A stretch of 64,000 bases of DNA, taken from the NCBI RefSeq assembly GCF_009017495.1, contig NZ_CP044990.1, positions 329,001-393,000 on the forward strand. The letters run 5' to 3'. Of the stretch, positions 42,212 to 51,485 are shown one piece after another. This DNA is from Deinococcus sp. AJ005. GTDB lineage: Bacteria > Deinococcota > Deinococci > Deinococcales > Deinococcaceae. The position numbers were made by a program, and so were the translations under genes. Each line of letters starts with the position of its first letter. Position 1 is the first letter of the stretch. Under the pieces are notes generated by a model. The model ran no database searches and was not told the origin of the DNA. It saw only the letters and a program-made list of their open reading frames with translations.

Positions 42212-42240
42212 TTGACAAAAATAATTTTCAAGTGTACTGT
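42212..42240 (+). promoter_or_regulatory. RpiR gene promoter overlapped by operator candidate 3
   Basis: TTGACA (42212-42217), a 17-base spacer and TACTGT (42235-42240) form a good sigma-70-type promoter. The spacer is filled by CAAAAATAATTTTCA (42216-42230), whose complement is TGAAAATTATTTTTG, the third copy of the site. This is a classic autoregulation layout. Confidence 0.7.
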
Positions 42241-42322
42241 GACCACACAGCCAAATCCAAACGTTCGAGCTGAACCAGTTGCATCACACGTCGGCATGAC
42301 CCGGTCAGAGGGGGCCAGCACC

Positions 42323-43201
42323 ATGACCCAGCTTCAGTCTCCATTGCCCAGTCCCCCGTCCAGTGGGGCCATCGGGCGCATTCGCCTCCAGGCCCATAGC
42401 CTCTCGCCCAGCCTGCGCCGCGTGGCGGAACACGTCGTTCAACACGCCGACAGCGCCGTTCATCAGACCATCACCGAGGTGGCCGCCAGCGTGGGCGTGT
42501 CCGAGGCGACGATCACCCGGCTGTGCCGCAAGCTGGATTACGCTGGATTTCACGCCTTCAAGATTGCCCTGGCTGCCGATCTGGGCGGACGTGAACAGCG
42601 TGGGCGCATGGCGCAGGAACAGGTGGGCGCAGACATGCCCACGGCCACCCAGCGGTTGTTTCAGCAGGCGGCACGCACGCTGGACGACACCGCTCGCCTG
42701 CTCGATCCCGTGACGCTGGAGGACGTGGCCCGGCTGCTGGCCCGCGCCCCCAGGGTGGACCTGACGGGGCAGGGCAACAGCGGCCTGATCGCGCAGTTCT
42801 TCGCCCACCGCCTGATGCGGATCGGCATTACCGCCAGCGCGTACACCGACCCACATCTGGCTGCCGTGAGCATCAGCACGCTGCCGCATGGGGGGGTGGT
42901 GATCGGCCTGAGCAGTTCAGGCAGCACCATCGACACCGTTCAGCACCTGAAACTGGCGCAGTCGTGCGGGGTGTCCACCGTGGCGATCACCCACCGTGCC
43001 AGCAGCCCGATCACGCGCCACGCCAGCATGGTGCTGTTCACTGCCGCCCAGGAAGATCCCCTCACCGACGCCGTGCTGGACACCCTGACCAGTCAGGTGA
43101 TGTTGCTGGAAGTGCTGTACGCCGCTGTGCTGGGCCACCGTCCCGAATCCAACGCCATGCTGCGCGTCACTGCCGAAAGTGTCGTGGAAAAAAAGTACTG
43201 A
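42323..43201 (+). CDS. MurR/RpiR family transcriptional regulator
   Basis: A 292-residue regulator. The N-terminal HTH_6 domain (about 20-95) contains VAASVGVSEATITRLCRKLDYAGF; the C-terminal SIS domain (about 135-260) contains LTGQGNSGLIAQFFAHRLMRIG and should sense a sugar phosphate. ATG 42323 has a purine-rich GAGGGGG upstream; ATG 42298 is an alternative. It lies 42 bases before the solute-binding protein gene and opposite the alpha-mannosidase gene, so it is the likely local controller; three repeat sites support this. Confidence 0.9.
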   Translation: MTQLQSPLPSPPSSGAIGRIRLQAHSLSPSLRRVAEHVVQHADSAVHQTITEVAASVGVSEATITRLCRKLDYAGFHAFKIALAADLGGREQRGRMAQEQVGADMPTATQRLFQQAARTLDDTARLLDPVTLEDVARLLARAPRVDLTGQGNSGLIAQFFAHRLMRIGITASAYTDPHLAAVSISTLPHGGVVIGLSSSGSTIDTVQHLKLAQSCGVSTVAITHRASSPITRHASMVLFTAAQEDPLTDAVLDTLTSQVMLLEVLYAAVLGHRPESNAMLRVTAESVVEKKY

Positions 43202-43243
43202 ACCCCGTCCATTCGCCCCCTCACTTTCCCAGGAGGAATGCCC

Positions 43244-44515
43244 ATGAAACAGTTCCACAAAAATGCACTGCTCGCCCTGACCCTCGGCCTTGGCCTGACC
43301 GCCGTTTCCGCCCCTGCCGCCGCGCAGGCCTCCACTGAGATCACCTTCTGGACGTGGTACCTCAGCCCCAAGTTTGACCCGTACATCAAAGACACCATCG
43401 CCGCCTTCGAGAAGGCCAACCCCACCATTAAAGTCAAGTGGTTCGACAAGCAGGACAGCATGGTGCAGGACTTTATCGCCAGCGTGAACCTGGGAAGCGC
43501 CCCGGACGTGGTGAACCTCAACATTGACGAGACCGGCAAGGCTGCCCAGAACGGCTTCCTGCGCAACGTGGACGCGCTGACGCCGCTGGCCAACCTGAAA
43601 TCCACCTTCTATCCGCAGACTCTGGCCAACTTCACCATCGGCGGCAAGGTCTACGGCTACCCGTGGTACGGCTCGCTGAACGAGGGCGTGCTGCTCTACA
43701 ACCCGGAGCTGATGGCAAAAGCGGGCGTCAAGGCCCCCAAGAACATGACCGAACTGCTGAACATGGTCAAGACCGTCAAGGACAAGACCGGGGCCTATGC
43801 CTGGGTCCCGGCCCTGAAAGATCCGGGTGGCGCGTCGTTCCTGGGGTACTTCTCCTCCGACGGTCTGCCCATCTATGACGCCAAGGGCAACGCGGCGTTC
43901 AACAGCCCGGCGCATGTGGCAATTCTTCAGAAGTACGTTGATCTGTTCAAGGGCGGCTATTTCCCCGAGGACGCACTGCGTAAGGAAGCCTTCCAGCTCG
44001 CCACCGAACTGTACGCCCAGAACCGGGTCGCCATGATCGTCGGCGGACCGCAGGCCCTGAACCGCATCAAGGACACCAACCCCGGTCTGTACGCCAAGAC
44101 GGTGGTGACATCCGCGCCACTGGGCAAAGCGAATACCCAGACTGGCACCAGCATGGGTATGGTTATTCCGCAGGCCAGCAAGCACCCCGCCGAGGCCGCC
44201 AAACTGGCTGCATACTTCACCAACAACACCAATCAGATTGCCTTCGCCAAGATCGTGCCAATCGTCCCCACGACGGCAGCCGCGCAGAACGATCCCCTCT
44301 TTAAGGGCACGTCCAGCGATCCGATTGCCAAGGCCACTGCCCTGGTGGGCGCGTCGGGCCGCTTTATCAACCCAGGCTTCAAGGCTCCGGGCAACAGCGA
44401 TGACCTGTACAAGAACTTCAGCGACAACATCGAGGCCGCGCTGCTGGGCAAGAAGACCCCCAAGGCCGCGCTGGACGACTCCGTGAAGTTCTGGAACGCC
44501 AACATGAAGAAGTGA
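43244..44515 (+). CDS. Sugar ABC transporter solute-binding protein (family 1)
   Basis: A 423-residue exported binding protein with a signal peptide ending APAAAQA and the family 1 lobes (TEITFWTWYLSPKFDPYIKD, NLNIDETGKAA, YPWYGSLNEGVLLYN, GPQALNRIKD). ATG 43244 is seven bases after AGGAGG and is preferred over ATG 43238. There is no lipobox, as is common in this family in Deinococcus-Thermus. It is the first transport gene after the regulator and is followed by a terminator-like hairpin before the permeases. Neighbouring enzymes suggest a mannose- or GlcNAc-containing oligosaccharide as ligand. Confidence 0.92.
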   Translation: MKQFHKNALLALTLGLGLTAVSAPAAAQASTEITFWTWYLSPKFDPYIKDTIAAFEKANPTIKVKWFDKQDSMVQDFIASVNLGSAPDVVNLNIDETGKAAQNGFLRNVDALTPLANLKSTFYPQTLANFTIGGKVYGYPWYGSLNEGVLLYNPELMAKAGVKAPKNMTELLNMVKTVKDKTGAYAWVPALKDPGGASFLGYFSSDGLPIYDAKGNAAFNSPAHVAILQKYVDLFKGGYFPEDALRKEAFQLATELYAQNRVAMIVGGPQALNRIKDTNPGLYAKTVVTSAPLGKANTQTGTSMGMVIPQASKHPAEAAKLAAYFTNNTNQIAFAKIVPIVPTTAAAQNDPLFKGTSSDPIAKATALVGASGRFINPGFKAPGNSDDLYKNFSDNIEAALLGKKTPKAALDDSVKFWNANMKK

Positions 44516-44569
44516 GTTTGGGGGGAGCTGGGGCTGAGGCAGGCCCTGGAGACCCCTGACTTGCTCAGT

Positions 44570-44604
44570 CCCCGCCCTGAAATCGACGGGCGGGTTCTTG
44601 CTTT
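44570..44604 (+). terminator. Intra-operon terminator between binding protein and permeases
   Basis: CCCGCCC/GGGCGGG (44570-44576, 44587-44593) followed by TTCTTGCTTTT. A second small stem, AGGACC/GGTCCT (44611-44628), follows. Partial termination here would give more binding protein than permease. Confidence 0.7.
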
Positions 44605-44739
44605 TCTGGACAGGACCTTGTGCGGTCCTCGTTGCTGAATTTGCCGCCAACCCCGGCCCCGGCTCCGCAGCTCTGCGGGTGACCCACGATGGGAGAGGGA
44701 GCGAAGCCCTCGATACTTTTCACCGAAGGAGGTGATGAC

Positions 44740-45699
44740 ATGGCCCGTTCACAGCCACTTGGCATCAAGCCGCTGAAGCCCAATGCCCCGCGTGCCAGAT
44801 ACTCGCTGCGGGACACGCTGTTGTCCTACGGCTTTCTGGCCCCGGCGCTGATTCTGCTGACCCTGTTCACCTTTTATCCGCTGGCCTACGGCTCGTATCT
44901 GGGCTTTACCGAGTACGGCGGGGCGCGCTTTGCCCAGGGGCTGGCCCCCAGATGGATCGGGCTGGAGAATTTCCGCACGCTGGCCGCCGACCCACTGTTC
45001 CTGACCGCGCTGGGCAACAGCGTCAAATATCTGGTGATCGTGCCCGTGCTGCAACTGGCCTCGCTGTCGGTGGCCGTGCTGGTCAACAAGAACCTGCCCG
45101 GCATGGCCTTTTTCCGGGCCGCGTATTACATCCCGGTGGTCACCAGCATCTCGCTGGCTGCCGTGATGTGGGACTGGGTCTACAACAAGGAAGGCACGCT
45201 GAACTGGGCGCTGGGGGCGGTGCATCTGATCCCGGAAGGCGGCGCGTTCGGCTGGCTGAACAACGAGCAGACCGCCTTCTGGGCCGTCATGTTGGTGACC
45301 TTCTGGCGTGGCTTCGGCTACTACATGGTGCTGTATCTGGCCGGGTTGCAGGGCATTCCCGCTGAGCTGGAGGAAGCGGCAGTGCTGGACGGTGCGAATT
45401 CCTGGAAACGTTTCTGGAGCATCACAGTGCCGCTGATGAAACCCACCATCCTGCTGTGCAGCCTGCTGTCCACCATCGCTGCGCTGAGGGTGCTGGAGGA
45501 AGTGCTGGTGCTGACCAACGGTGGACCGCTGAACAGCACGTACACAGCGCTGATGTACGTGTATTCCAAGGCGTTCCAGGGCTTCAACTTCGATTATGGT
45601 TTGGCGAGCGCCGCTGGACTGGTGGTGGCTGTGGTGGCCCTGCTGCTCTCCGTGGTGAACTTCCGCCTGTTCCGCGAGAGCGACGGGGGGGAATCATGA
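44740..45699 (+). CDS. Sugar ABC transporter permease (MalF type)
   Basis: A 319-residue permease with six membrane segments and the EAA loop ELEEAAVLDGANSWKRFWSI that contacts the ATPase. ATG 44740 is set by a near-perfect AAGGAGGTGA. Its TGA overlaps the ATG of the second permease. It is part of the importer controlled by the RpiR regulator. Confidence 0.93.
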   Translation: MARSQPLGIKPLKPNAPRARYSLRDTLLSYGFLAPALILLTLFTFYPLAYGSYLGFTEYGGARFAQGLAPRWIGLENFRTLAADPLFLTALGNSVKYLVIVPVLQLASLSVAVLVNKNLPGMAFFRAAYYIPVVTSISLAAVMWDWVYNKEGTLNWALGAVHLIPEGGAFGWLNNEQTAFWAVMLVTFWRGFGYYMVLYLAGLQGIPAELEEAAVLDGANSWKRFWSITVPLMKPTILLCSLLSTIAALRVLEEVLVLTNGGPLNSTYTALMYVYSKAFQGFNFDYGLASAAGLVVAVVALLLSVVNFRLFRESDGGES

Positions 45700-46574
45700 G
45701 CCTCGTCGCCCGCGCCCCTGCCCAGACTGCCGCGCCGCGTCGCCGCAACCTCAAGCTGGGCCGCATCATCCTGCGCTACGTCTTTCTGATCGCGGTGCTG
45801 ATCTTCGCGGTCTTTCCCTTTCTGTGGACTCTTGCCATTGCCCTGACCGATAAGACGGCGGGCGGCAGCATCTACAACTTCCCGGCCAGCCTGTTCCCGA
45901 AGGCCATCACGTTTCACAACTTCGCAGACGTGTACCGCACCTTCAGCCTGGGCAAATACATCTGGAACAGCGTCTCCATCACGGGCATGACCATCATCGG
46001 CACGCTGCTGGTGTCGGCGCTGGCGGCCTACCCGCTGGCCCGCTTCCGCTTTCCGGGCAAGGGCATCATCTTCGCCGTGATCATCGCCACCCTCGTGCTG
46101 CCCGGCGAGACCACCTTTATCGTCAATACGCTGACCCTCAAGAAGATGGGGCTGCTGGGCACGCACCTGGGTGTGGTGTTGCCCACCGTGGCGGCGGCCT
46201 TTGGCATCTTTTTAATGCGCCAGGCGTTCCTGAGCATTCCCCAGGCGCTGCTGGAAGCGGCCCGGCTGGACGGTGCAGGCGAGTTGACCATCCTGACCCG
46301 CATCATGCTGCCGCTGAGCGTGCCGTCGCTGGCGGCGCTGGGCATCTTCACGCTGGTGGGGACCTGGAACGCCTATTTCTGGCCCATGCTGGCGCTCTCA
46401 GGTGCACCGGACGCTGTGCCGCTGAGCGTGGCGGTGCTGAAGCTCAAGGGGCAATTCAACTACGATCCGTTCAACATCGCTGCGGGTTCGATCATCATGA
46501 TGATTCCCGTACTCCTGGTCTTTCTGGCCGCACAGAAGCTGTTTATGCGTGGGATGGAGGGAGCAGTCAAATGA
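45696..46574 (+). CDS. Sugar ABC transporter permease (MalG type)
   Basis: A 292-residue permease with six membrane segments and the EAA loop ALLEAARLDGAGELTILTRI. ATG 45696 overlaps the previous stop (ATGA). No ATPase gene follows; the next gene is the NagZ-like glycosidase, so a shared MsmX/MalK-type ATPase encoded elsewhere is needed. Confidence 0.93.
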   Translation: MSLVARAPAQTAAPRRRNLKLGRIILRYVFLIAVLIFAVFPFLWTLAIALTDKTAGGSIYNFPASLFPKAITFHNFADVYRTFSLGKYIWNSVSITGMTIIGTLLVSALAAYPLARFRFPGKGIIFAVIIATLVLPGETTFIVNTLTLKKMGLLGTHLGVVLPTVAAAFGIFLMRQAFLSIPQALLEAARLDGAGELTILTRIMLPLSVPSLAALGIFTLVGTWNAYFWPMLALSGAPDAVPLSVAVLKLKGQFNYDPFNIAAGSIIMMIPVLLVFLAAQKLFMRGMEGAVK

Positions 46575-46641
46575 GGAGATCTGAGGTTTTCAAGGTCCGG
46601 GAGTCCAGGATTGGGGGGCTGTCCTCCATCAGCCAACCCCA

Positions 46642-48105
46642 GTGAAGCCTGCCCGCACCCTGATCGTGGACCTGCCCGGGCCAGACCTGACGCCAGAGCA
46701 GGGGCGTTTCCTCGCCCAACACAGTTTCGGCGGCGTGTGCCTGTTTGCACGCAACATCACGACTCCAGCGCGCACGGCCCGTCTGGTCGCCGATATCCGT
46801 GACGCACTGGGCCACGACGCCCTTATTGCCACCGATCAGGAGGGTGGAGCGGTGCTGCGGCGATTGGACGTGCCACATGCGCCCACCCCGCAGGCGCTGG
46901 GGCGACTGAATGACGTCGAGGCGGCGCGTGAAGCTGGACGGGTTGCCGCCCGGGGACTGATCGAACTGGGCATCAACTGGAATTACGCGCCGAGCCTGGA
47001 CGTGAACGTGGACCCGCTCAACCCGGTGATCGGTGAGCGGTCCTTCGGCGCAGATCCGCGAGTGGTGGCCGAACTGGGCGTCGCCTGGGCGCAGGGCAGC
47101 GAGGAGATGGGTGTCCTGAGCGCCGTCAAACATTTCCCCGGCCACGGCGATACGCGCACCGACAGCCATCTGGCGCTGCCTGTGGTGGACAAGTCTGCCG
47201 CCGAGCTGGAGGCCGTGGAATGGCTCCCCTTCCGCGCGGCAGTCCAGGCGAATCTGGGCAGCATCATGACCGCCCATATTCTCTACCCGCAAATCGACGC
47301 CAAATATCCCGCCACCCTTTCTAAGAAGCTGCTGCATGGGCTGTTGCGCGAACGGTGGGGGTACGGCGGCGTGATCGTCACCGACGCGATGGACATGCGG
47401 GCGGTGGCAGACCGTTACCCGGACGGACACGGCGCAGCGCTCGCTTTGGGTGCTGGGGCGGACGCCGTGCTGGTTTGCGGTCACGGCGATCTGGACATTC
47501 ATGTCCGGCACCTGGAAGCGGTCCAGCGTGCCGTTCAGTCGAGCGAGCTCTCATCAGCGCGGGTGGGGGAAGCGGTGGGACGGCTGGAGGGGGCCGCGCG
47601 GCGCTTTCCCGGACGCTCCAGGCCGTACACGGCGGGTCAGCAGAAAACGGATGACGCCTGGGCCGATATGATTGCCCGGCGTAGCCTGGAAAGTCTGGGC
47701 CGCCTGCCCAGGCTTGATCCTCAGGGGACGGTGGTGCTGATTGCCCACCAGCAACCTGGACTGGGCGGACCATACGGCGACAGCCTGGGTGGCGAGGAGC
47801 TGGCACAGGCTCTGCGGGCCACTTTTCCGGGGTTACGGCTGGCGATGCACGATGGGCAGGACCTGTCTACCGTGACCGCTCTGCTCTCCGACTTGCCGGA
47901 CGCTGCCGTTCTTCTGGCCACCACCGAACGCTGGGATGTGGGCGAGGCCGTCCGGCAACTGGCACGGACCCTGGGGGGACGCCGGGTTGTGCATGTGGCG
48001 CTGTGGAACTCCAGCGCAGCGGTGGAACTGGAATTACCTGCACTGGTGACATACGGCTTTCGTCCGGCACAGTTGCGGGCACTGGCATCTCGTCTGGGTG
48101 AGTGA
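46642..48105 (+). CDS. Beta-N-acetylglucosaminidase, glycoside hydrolase family 3 (NagZ-like)
   Basis: A 487-residue GH3 enzyme. The NagZ-specific acid/base loop KHFPGHGDT-RTDSH (163-176) holds the Asp174/His176 dyad, and the nucleophile is Asp248 in VIVTDAMDM. About 130 residues of a second domain follow the barrel. No signal peptide is seen, so it acts in the cytoplasm on imported glycans or muropeptides, releasing GlcNAc. The start is GTG 46642, 67 bases after the permease; no clear ribosome site is visible. It closes the RpiR-controlled operon. Confidence 0.88.
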   Translation: MKPARTLIVDLPGPDLTPEQGRFLAQHSFGGVCLFARNITTPARTARLVADIRDALGHDALIATDQEGGAVLRRLDVPHAPTPQALGRLNDVEAAREAGRVAARGLIELGINWNYAPSLDVNVDPLNPVIGERSFGADPRVVAELGVAWAQGSEEMGVLSAVKHFPGHGDTRTDSHLALPVVDKSAAELEAVEWLPFRAAVQANLGSIMTAHILYPQIDAKYPATLSKKLLHGLLRERWGYGGVIVTDAMDMRAVADRYPDGHGAALALGAGADAVLVCGHGDLDIHVRHLEAVQRAVQSSELSSARVGEAVGRLEGAARRFPGRSRPYTAGQQKTDDAWADMIARRSLESLGRLPRLDPQGTVVLIAHQQPGLGGPYGDSLGGEELAQALRATFPGLRLAMHDGQDLSTVTALLSDLPDAAVLLATTERWDVGEAVRQLARTLGGRRVVHVALWNSSAAVELELPALVTYGFRPAQLRALASRLGE

Positions 48106-48327
48106 CAGAGGGGAATGGGAGTGCTGGGCAGCTACCATATTCATCTGACCCACCACCATGTCAAGCAGCGAACAGTCCATCTGCTGCTTCAAGACGTACT
48201 GCTAGACGCCTACAGATACATCAACTTCTGCAAACTGTGGTGGATGTAGGCTGCTGCACTGCTTTCATGTGCCACATGGGGTCTGTCTTGTCAGGCTCTT
48301 GAGCTTCCTGGGTATCCTGATGCGGCG

Positions 48328-48624
48328 TCACACGACGATGCGCTTGAAGTCGCCCTGATCGTCGCGTGCGGCGAGTTGGCCGTACATCAGTTCACGCTGG
48401 ACCACCTCGGCCACCTCCTGCCCCAGTTGCTCGGCGCTGCGGTGTTCGCTGGGCAGGGGTTCGGCCACCACGTCGAAGCCGCGCTGGGTGTCCACATCCT
48501 GAAAGCGGACGCGGACCTGAAACGCGCCACCGTTCACTTCCGGCCTGACGTCCAGTCCCTTCCTGCCCTCCTGATGGGCGTTGTAGGCAGATTCAAATGC
48601 GGTCTGTGCTGCTTGAAGGTCCAT
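48328..48624 (-). CDS. Conserved hypothetical small protein
   Basis: A 98-residue soluble protein that I do not recognise. It is acidic, mixed alpha/beta in appearance, starts with a helix (LQAAQTAFESAYNAHQEG) and has a beta-like middle (FQVRVRFQDVDTQRGFDVVA). No ribosome site or promoter is clear upstream of ATG 48624. It is convergent with the NagZ-like gene; the 222 bases between them hold nothing I can name. Confidence 0.55.
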   Translation of the reverse strand: MDLQAAQTAFESAYNAHQEGRKGLDVRPEVNGGAFQVRVRFQDVDTQRGFDVVAEPLPSEHRSAEQLGQEVAEVVQRELMYGQLAARDDQGDFKRIVV

Positions 48625-49068
48625 GTCCGCAGTCTCGCGTAATCAGCCCGTCCCGGTCTGCTCGGCAGCCTTCACATCGGGTTGAGCTTCGAGACTGGTT
48701 CTCAGCGGCGTAAGGCAGGACTCGTCGGCCCGGCCCGGCAGCTTCGGGGCTGTTGCTCCACCGCCTTCCCAAAGCGTTACGCCCGCTGGCTCTGCCGCCT
48801 GACCGCCGGGAATAAACTCTGTCTGTTCCTTGAGAGCCGACAGCAACGGAAACAGCCTGACTCACTGAAGGGTCCGTATGGCACCTACCCTTGGCGACGA
48901 CGGCAGGCCATTCCAAACCTCTCGCGTCTCCAGCAGTTTCAGTTTCTTTGGTGACTTACCTGCCGAGACATCCCCCGAATACTGTTTGCAATGCTCCTCC
49001 AGACACCTTAAGAAACGCAGGCAGGCCCCGCGCATCCGGTGTGATGGTCGCAGCGGCATAGTGGACTG
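48625..49068. other. Intergenic region without a gene
   Basis: These 444 bases have no supported coding frame or RNA gene. Frames open on both strands lack ribosome sites and family-like sequence. At the right end CATAGT lies six bases before the DUF1206 start and is a probable -10. Confidence 0.5.
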
Positions 49069-49905
49069 ATGTCTACTGCCAGATCACAGGTCGAGCGGGC
49101 CAGCCGCCGGGTTGCTCCGGGCCTGGAGGCCCTGGCCCGGTTCGGCTATGCCAGCAAGGGCGTGGTGTACGGGACCATAGGTGTACTCGCCCTCAGTCTT
49201 GCGCTGGGGGGCGGAGGTGCCACCACCGACACCAAGGGGGCGCTCCTGCGGCTGCAAGATCTCCCGGCGGGCAGCGCCTTGCTCTGGCTGCTGGTGGTGG
49301 GTCTGGGCGGATATGCATTGTGGCAGTTGCTGCGGGCGGTCCTGGATCCAGAACATCAGGGCACCGAGGCCAAGGGGCTGGTGAAACGCGCGGGCTACCT
49401 GATCAGCGGCGTCGTTTACCTGACCCTGGCCGTGTTCAGCGCCCGCGTCGCGGCTCCGGGCAGCGCTTCCCGTGCCCAGAACAGCGAGGCCCAGACCGCC
49501 TCGCAAGTTCTGGAACTTCCCGGCGGTCAAGTGCTCCTGGGTCTCGCGGGCGTGGTTTTGTTGGCCGTCGCGTTCAGGCAGTTTTACAACGCCTACGGAG
49601 CCAGATTCATGAAGCACATGGCCTTTACCGATGTGGGGGCACAGTACCAGGGCACTCTGAAACGCGTCGGACAGGTGGGAGTTTCCGCGCGCGGCCTGCT
49701 GCTGGCCATTGTGGGCGTCTTCTTGCTGGCAGCGGCCTGGCGGAATCAAGCCAGCATTGTGATCGGTACCTCCGAGGCGCTGGCCTGGCTACGCGAACAG
49801 CCTGCAGGCCAGTTTCTGCTGGGCGCGGTGGCGCTGGGGACGCTGTGCTACGGGCTGTGGTGCGTGATCCAGGCGCTGTACCGCCGCATCAAGGTGATGG
49901 ACTGA
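49069..49905 (+). CDS. DUF1206 membrane protein
   Basis: A 278-residue protein with six predicted membrane segments arranged as three repeats of two; each repeat begins with a similar stretch (ARFGYASKGVVYGTIGVLAL, KRAGYLISGVVYLTLAVFS, KRVGQVGVSARGLLLAIVGV). This is the DUF1206 architecture; the function is unknown. ATG 49069 has CATAGT six bases upstream. It is convergent with the helicase remnant. Confidence 0.82.
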   Translation: MSTARSQVERASRRVAPGLEALARFGYASKGVVYGTIGVLALSLALGGGGATTDTKGALLRLQDLPAGSALLWLLVVGLGGYALWQLLRAVLDPEHQGTEAKGLVKRAGYLISGVVYLTLAVFSARVAAPGSASRAQNSEAQTASQVLELPGGQVLLGLAGVVLLAVAFRQFYNAYGARFMKHMAFTDVGAQYQGTLKRVGQVGVSARGLLLAIVGVFLLAAAWRNQASIVIGTSEALAWLREQPAGQFLLGAVALGTLCYGLWCVIQALYRRIKVMD

Positions 49906-49964
49906 AAGAAACTGGGCAGGACCCGGATCAGCCCGCGCTGCTCGAATTTCGTCAGAAGGAGATT

Positions 49965-51485
49965 TCACTCACGGAGCGGTTCTTCGATGTCGAAGGTGGG
50001 CAGGACGTGGTGGTGGTGCGTTGCGGTGCCCACGTACCCGGCGCGGTCATACCATTCGTCGTCACGCTCACAGCGGAGGATGGTGGCTCCCTGGGCGCGG
50101 ACGGTGCCCTGGGCCTGCACGCGGCCCAGGCGGGCGGCAAGGGTGCCCTTGCTGCCGAGACGGCTGACACCCTGGGAGGTGCTCAGGCGCAGGTGATTGC
50201 GGGTCAGGTCCGGCCAATGGTGCGCGTAGCGGTTCACAGCGGCGCGGCCCTGCTCGCCAAGAAGTTCCGGGGCGCTGATGTACAGGTCCGCCGGGTCACC
50301 GTCGATGCGGTAGCGGATGCGCGGCGGGAGGGGTTCGTCGGTGGGCAGCGCGAAAGCCTGGATGCCGATGGCCTGCAGCGCCGTCTGGTAGGGGCGGCTC
50401 AGCAGGCCGTGGCGGCACATCCCCTCGTTGAGGACGAAGACGTGATCGAACTCGCTGCCCTTGGCGCTGTGATACGTGCTGAGAACCACGCCGTCCTGCG
50501 CCAAGGGCCGCGCCGCGTCGATGCGCAGCGCCAGCGCCCCCCAGGTTGTGTTGTGGAGGTCCTGTGTGGCGTGCAGTATGGCGGCCCACGCGCGGTCCCG
50601 CTCACTCAGTCCCAAGCCCTCGCGCAGGCTGTTCAAGGTGGCGTGGGCGTCTGCGGCGGGCATGTCGGGCTGGGCGGTCAGGGCTTCCCGCAGGGCCGAG
50701 CCGATCAGGCTGGCAGCAGGCCGCAGTTGCTCGCGGACGTTCAGCAGCTGATAGGGGACCCCCTGTTCCCGCAGAGCGTGCTGCACCTCGTGCAGATGCG
50801 TCCACTCCCGCGCCAGAACCGCGAGCTGGTGTGCCGGGGCGCCGCCGTGAATCAGAGTCGCGGCTCGGCAGGCCACGCCGAGCGCGGCGTGATAGCGGTG
50901 ACGGTAGCGGCCGATCTGGACCTCGCCCCCCTCGGTGGTTTCAGCCGTGCGGACACTGACCACCCGGTCCGAGTCGCCTTTCAGACGGGCCTGTGCGGGC
51001 AGGGCCGCCTCGATAAAGGCGTTGGCGGCCTCCACCAGACGCGGCAGACTGCGGTAGTTCGAGAGCAGCGGCACCACCCCGTCCCCCGGGATGTCGTAGT
51101 CCTGCTGAAAGCGGCGGATGAACTCGATGTCCGCGCCCTGGAAGGAATACAGGTTCTGATCGTCGTCCCCGACAGCGACGAGGTAGCCGGGCTGCTCGCG
51201 GTCATCCTCGTCTGCGCCGGGTGTGGGCTTGCTGGGAGTGCGGTCAAAGGCGGCCAGCCGCGTGATCAGCTCGTACTGGGCGGGATTGACGTCCTGGTAC
51301 TCGTCCACCAGCACGTACTGGTAGGGGGCAGGCTGCTCACGCAGTTGCTCGCTGGCCAGCCGGATCAGCCAGTCGAAGCGGTCCTCGGGGTTCACCTCGC
51401 GCGGGGCGTCGCGCTCGCTCTGGCCTGTCAGCGAGCGGGCCAGGCCGTGGAAGGTCAGGACCGGGACGTGCAGCGCCGCTGATAG
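49965..51485 (-). pseudogene. 5'-truncated UvrD/Rep-like superfamily I helicase
   Basis: About 505 residues of a superfamily I helicase. Motif II (VLVDEYQDVN), III (AVGDDDQNLYSFQGA), IV (LLSNYRSLPRL) and V (VVLSTYHSAKGSEFDHVFVL) are visible, but the Walker A motif and the whole first ATPase part are missing. The match starts inside the VPVLTFHGLARSL segment and stops being helicase-like at about 51485, exactly where a transposase tail begins on the other strand. Motif VI (VALTRA type) is not visible after motif V, hinting at an internal deletion. A GTG at 51395 could start translation of a fragment, but it could not be an active helicase. Confidence 0.8.

Noticed and set aside
48102..48302. 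Short open frames after the NagZ-like gene, including one with His-rich start
   Set aside because: No ribosome site, no recognisable transposase or other motif; I could not support a gene or relic.
49320..51482. 720-residue plus-strand frame opposite the helicase
   Set aside because: It is antisense to clear helicase motifs and has no domain; its length comes from GC bias.
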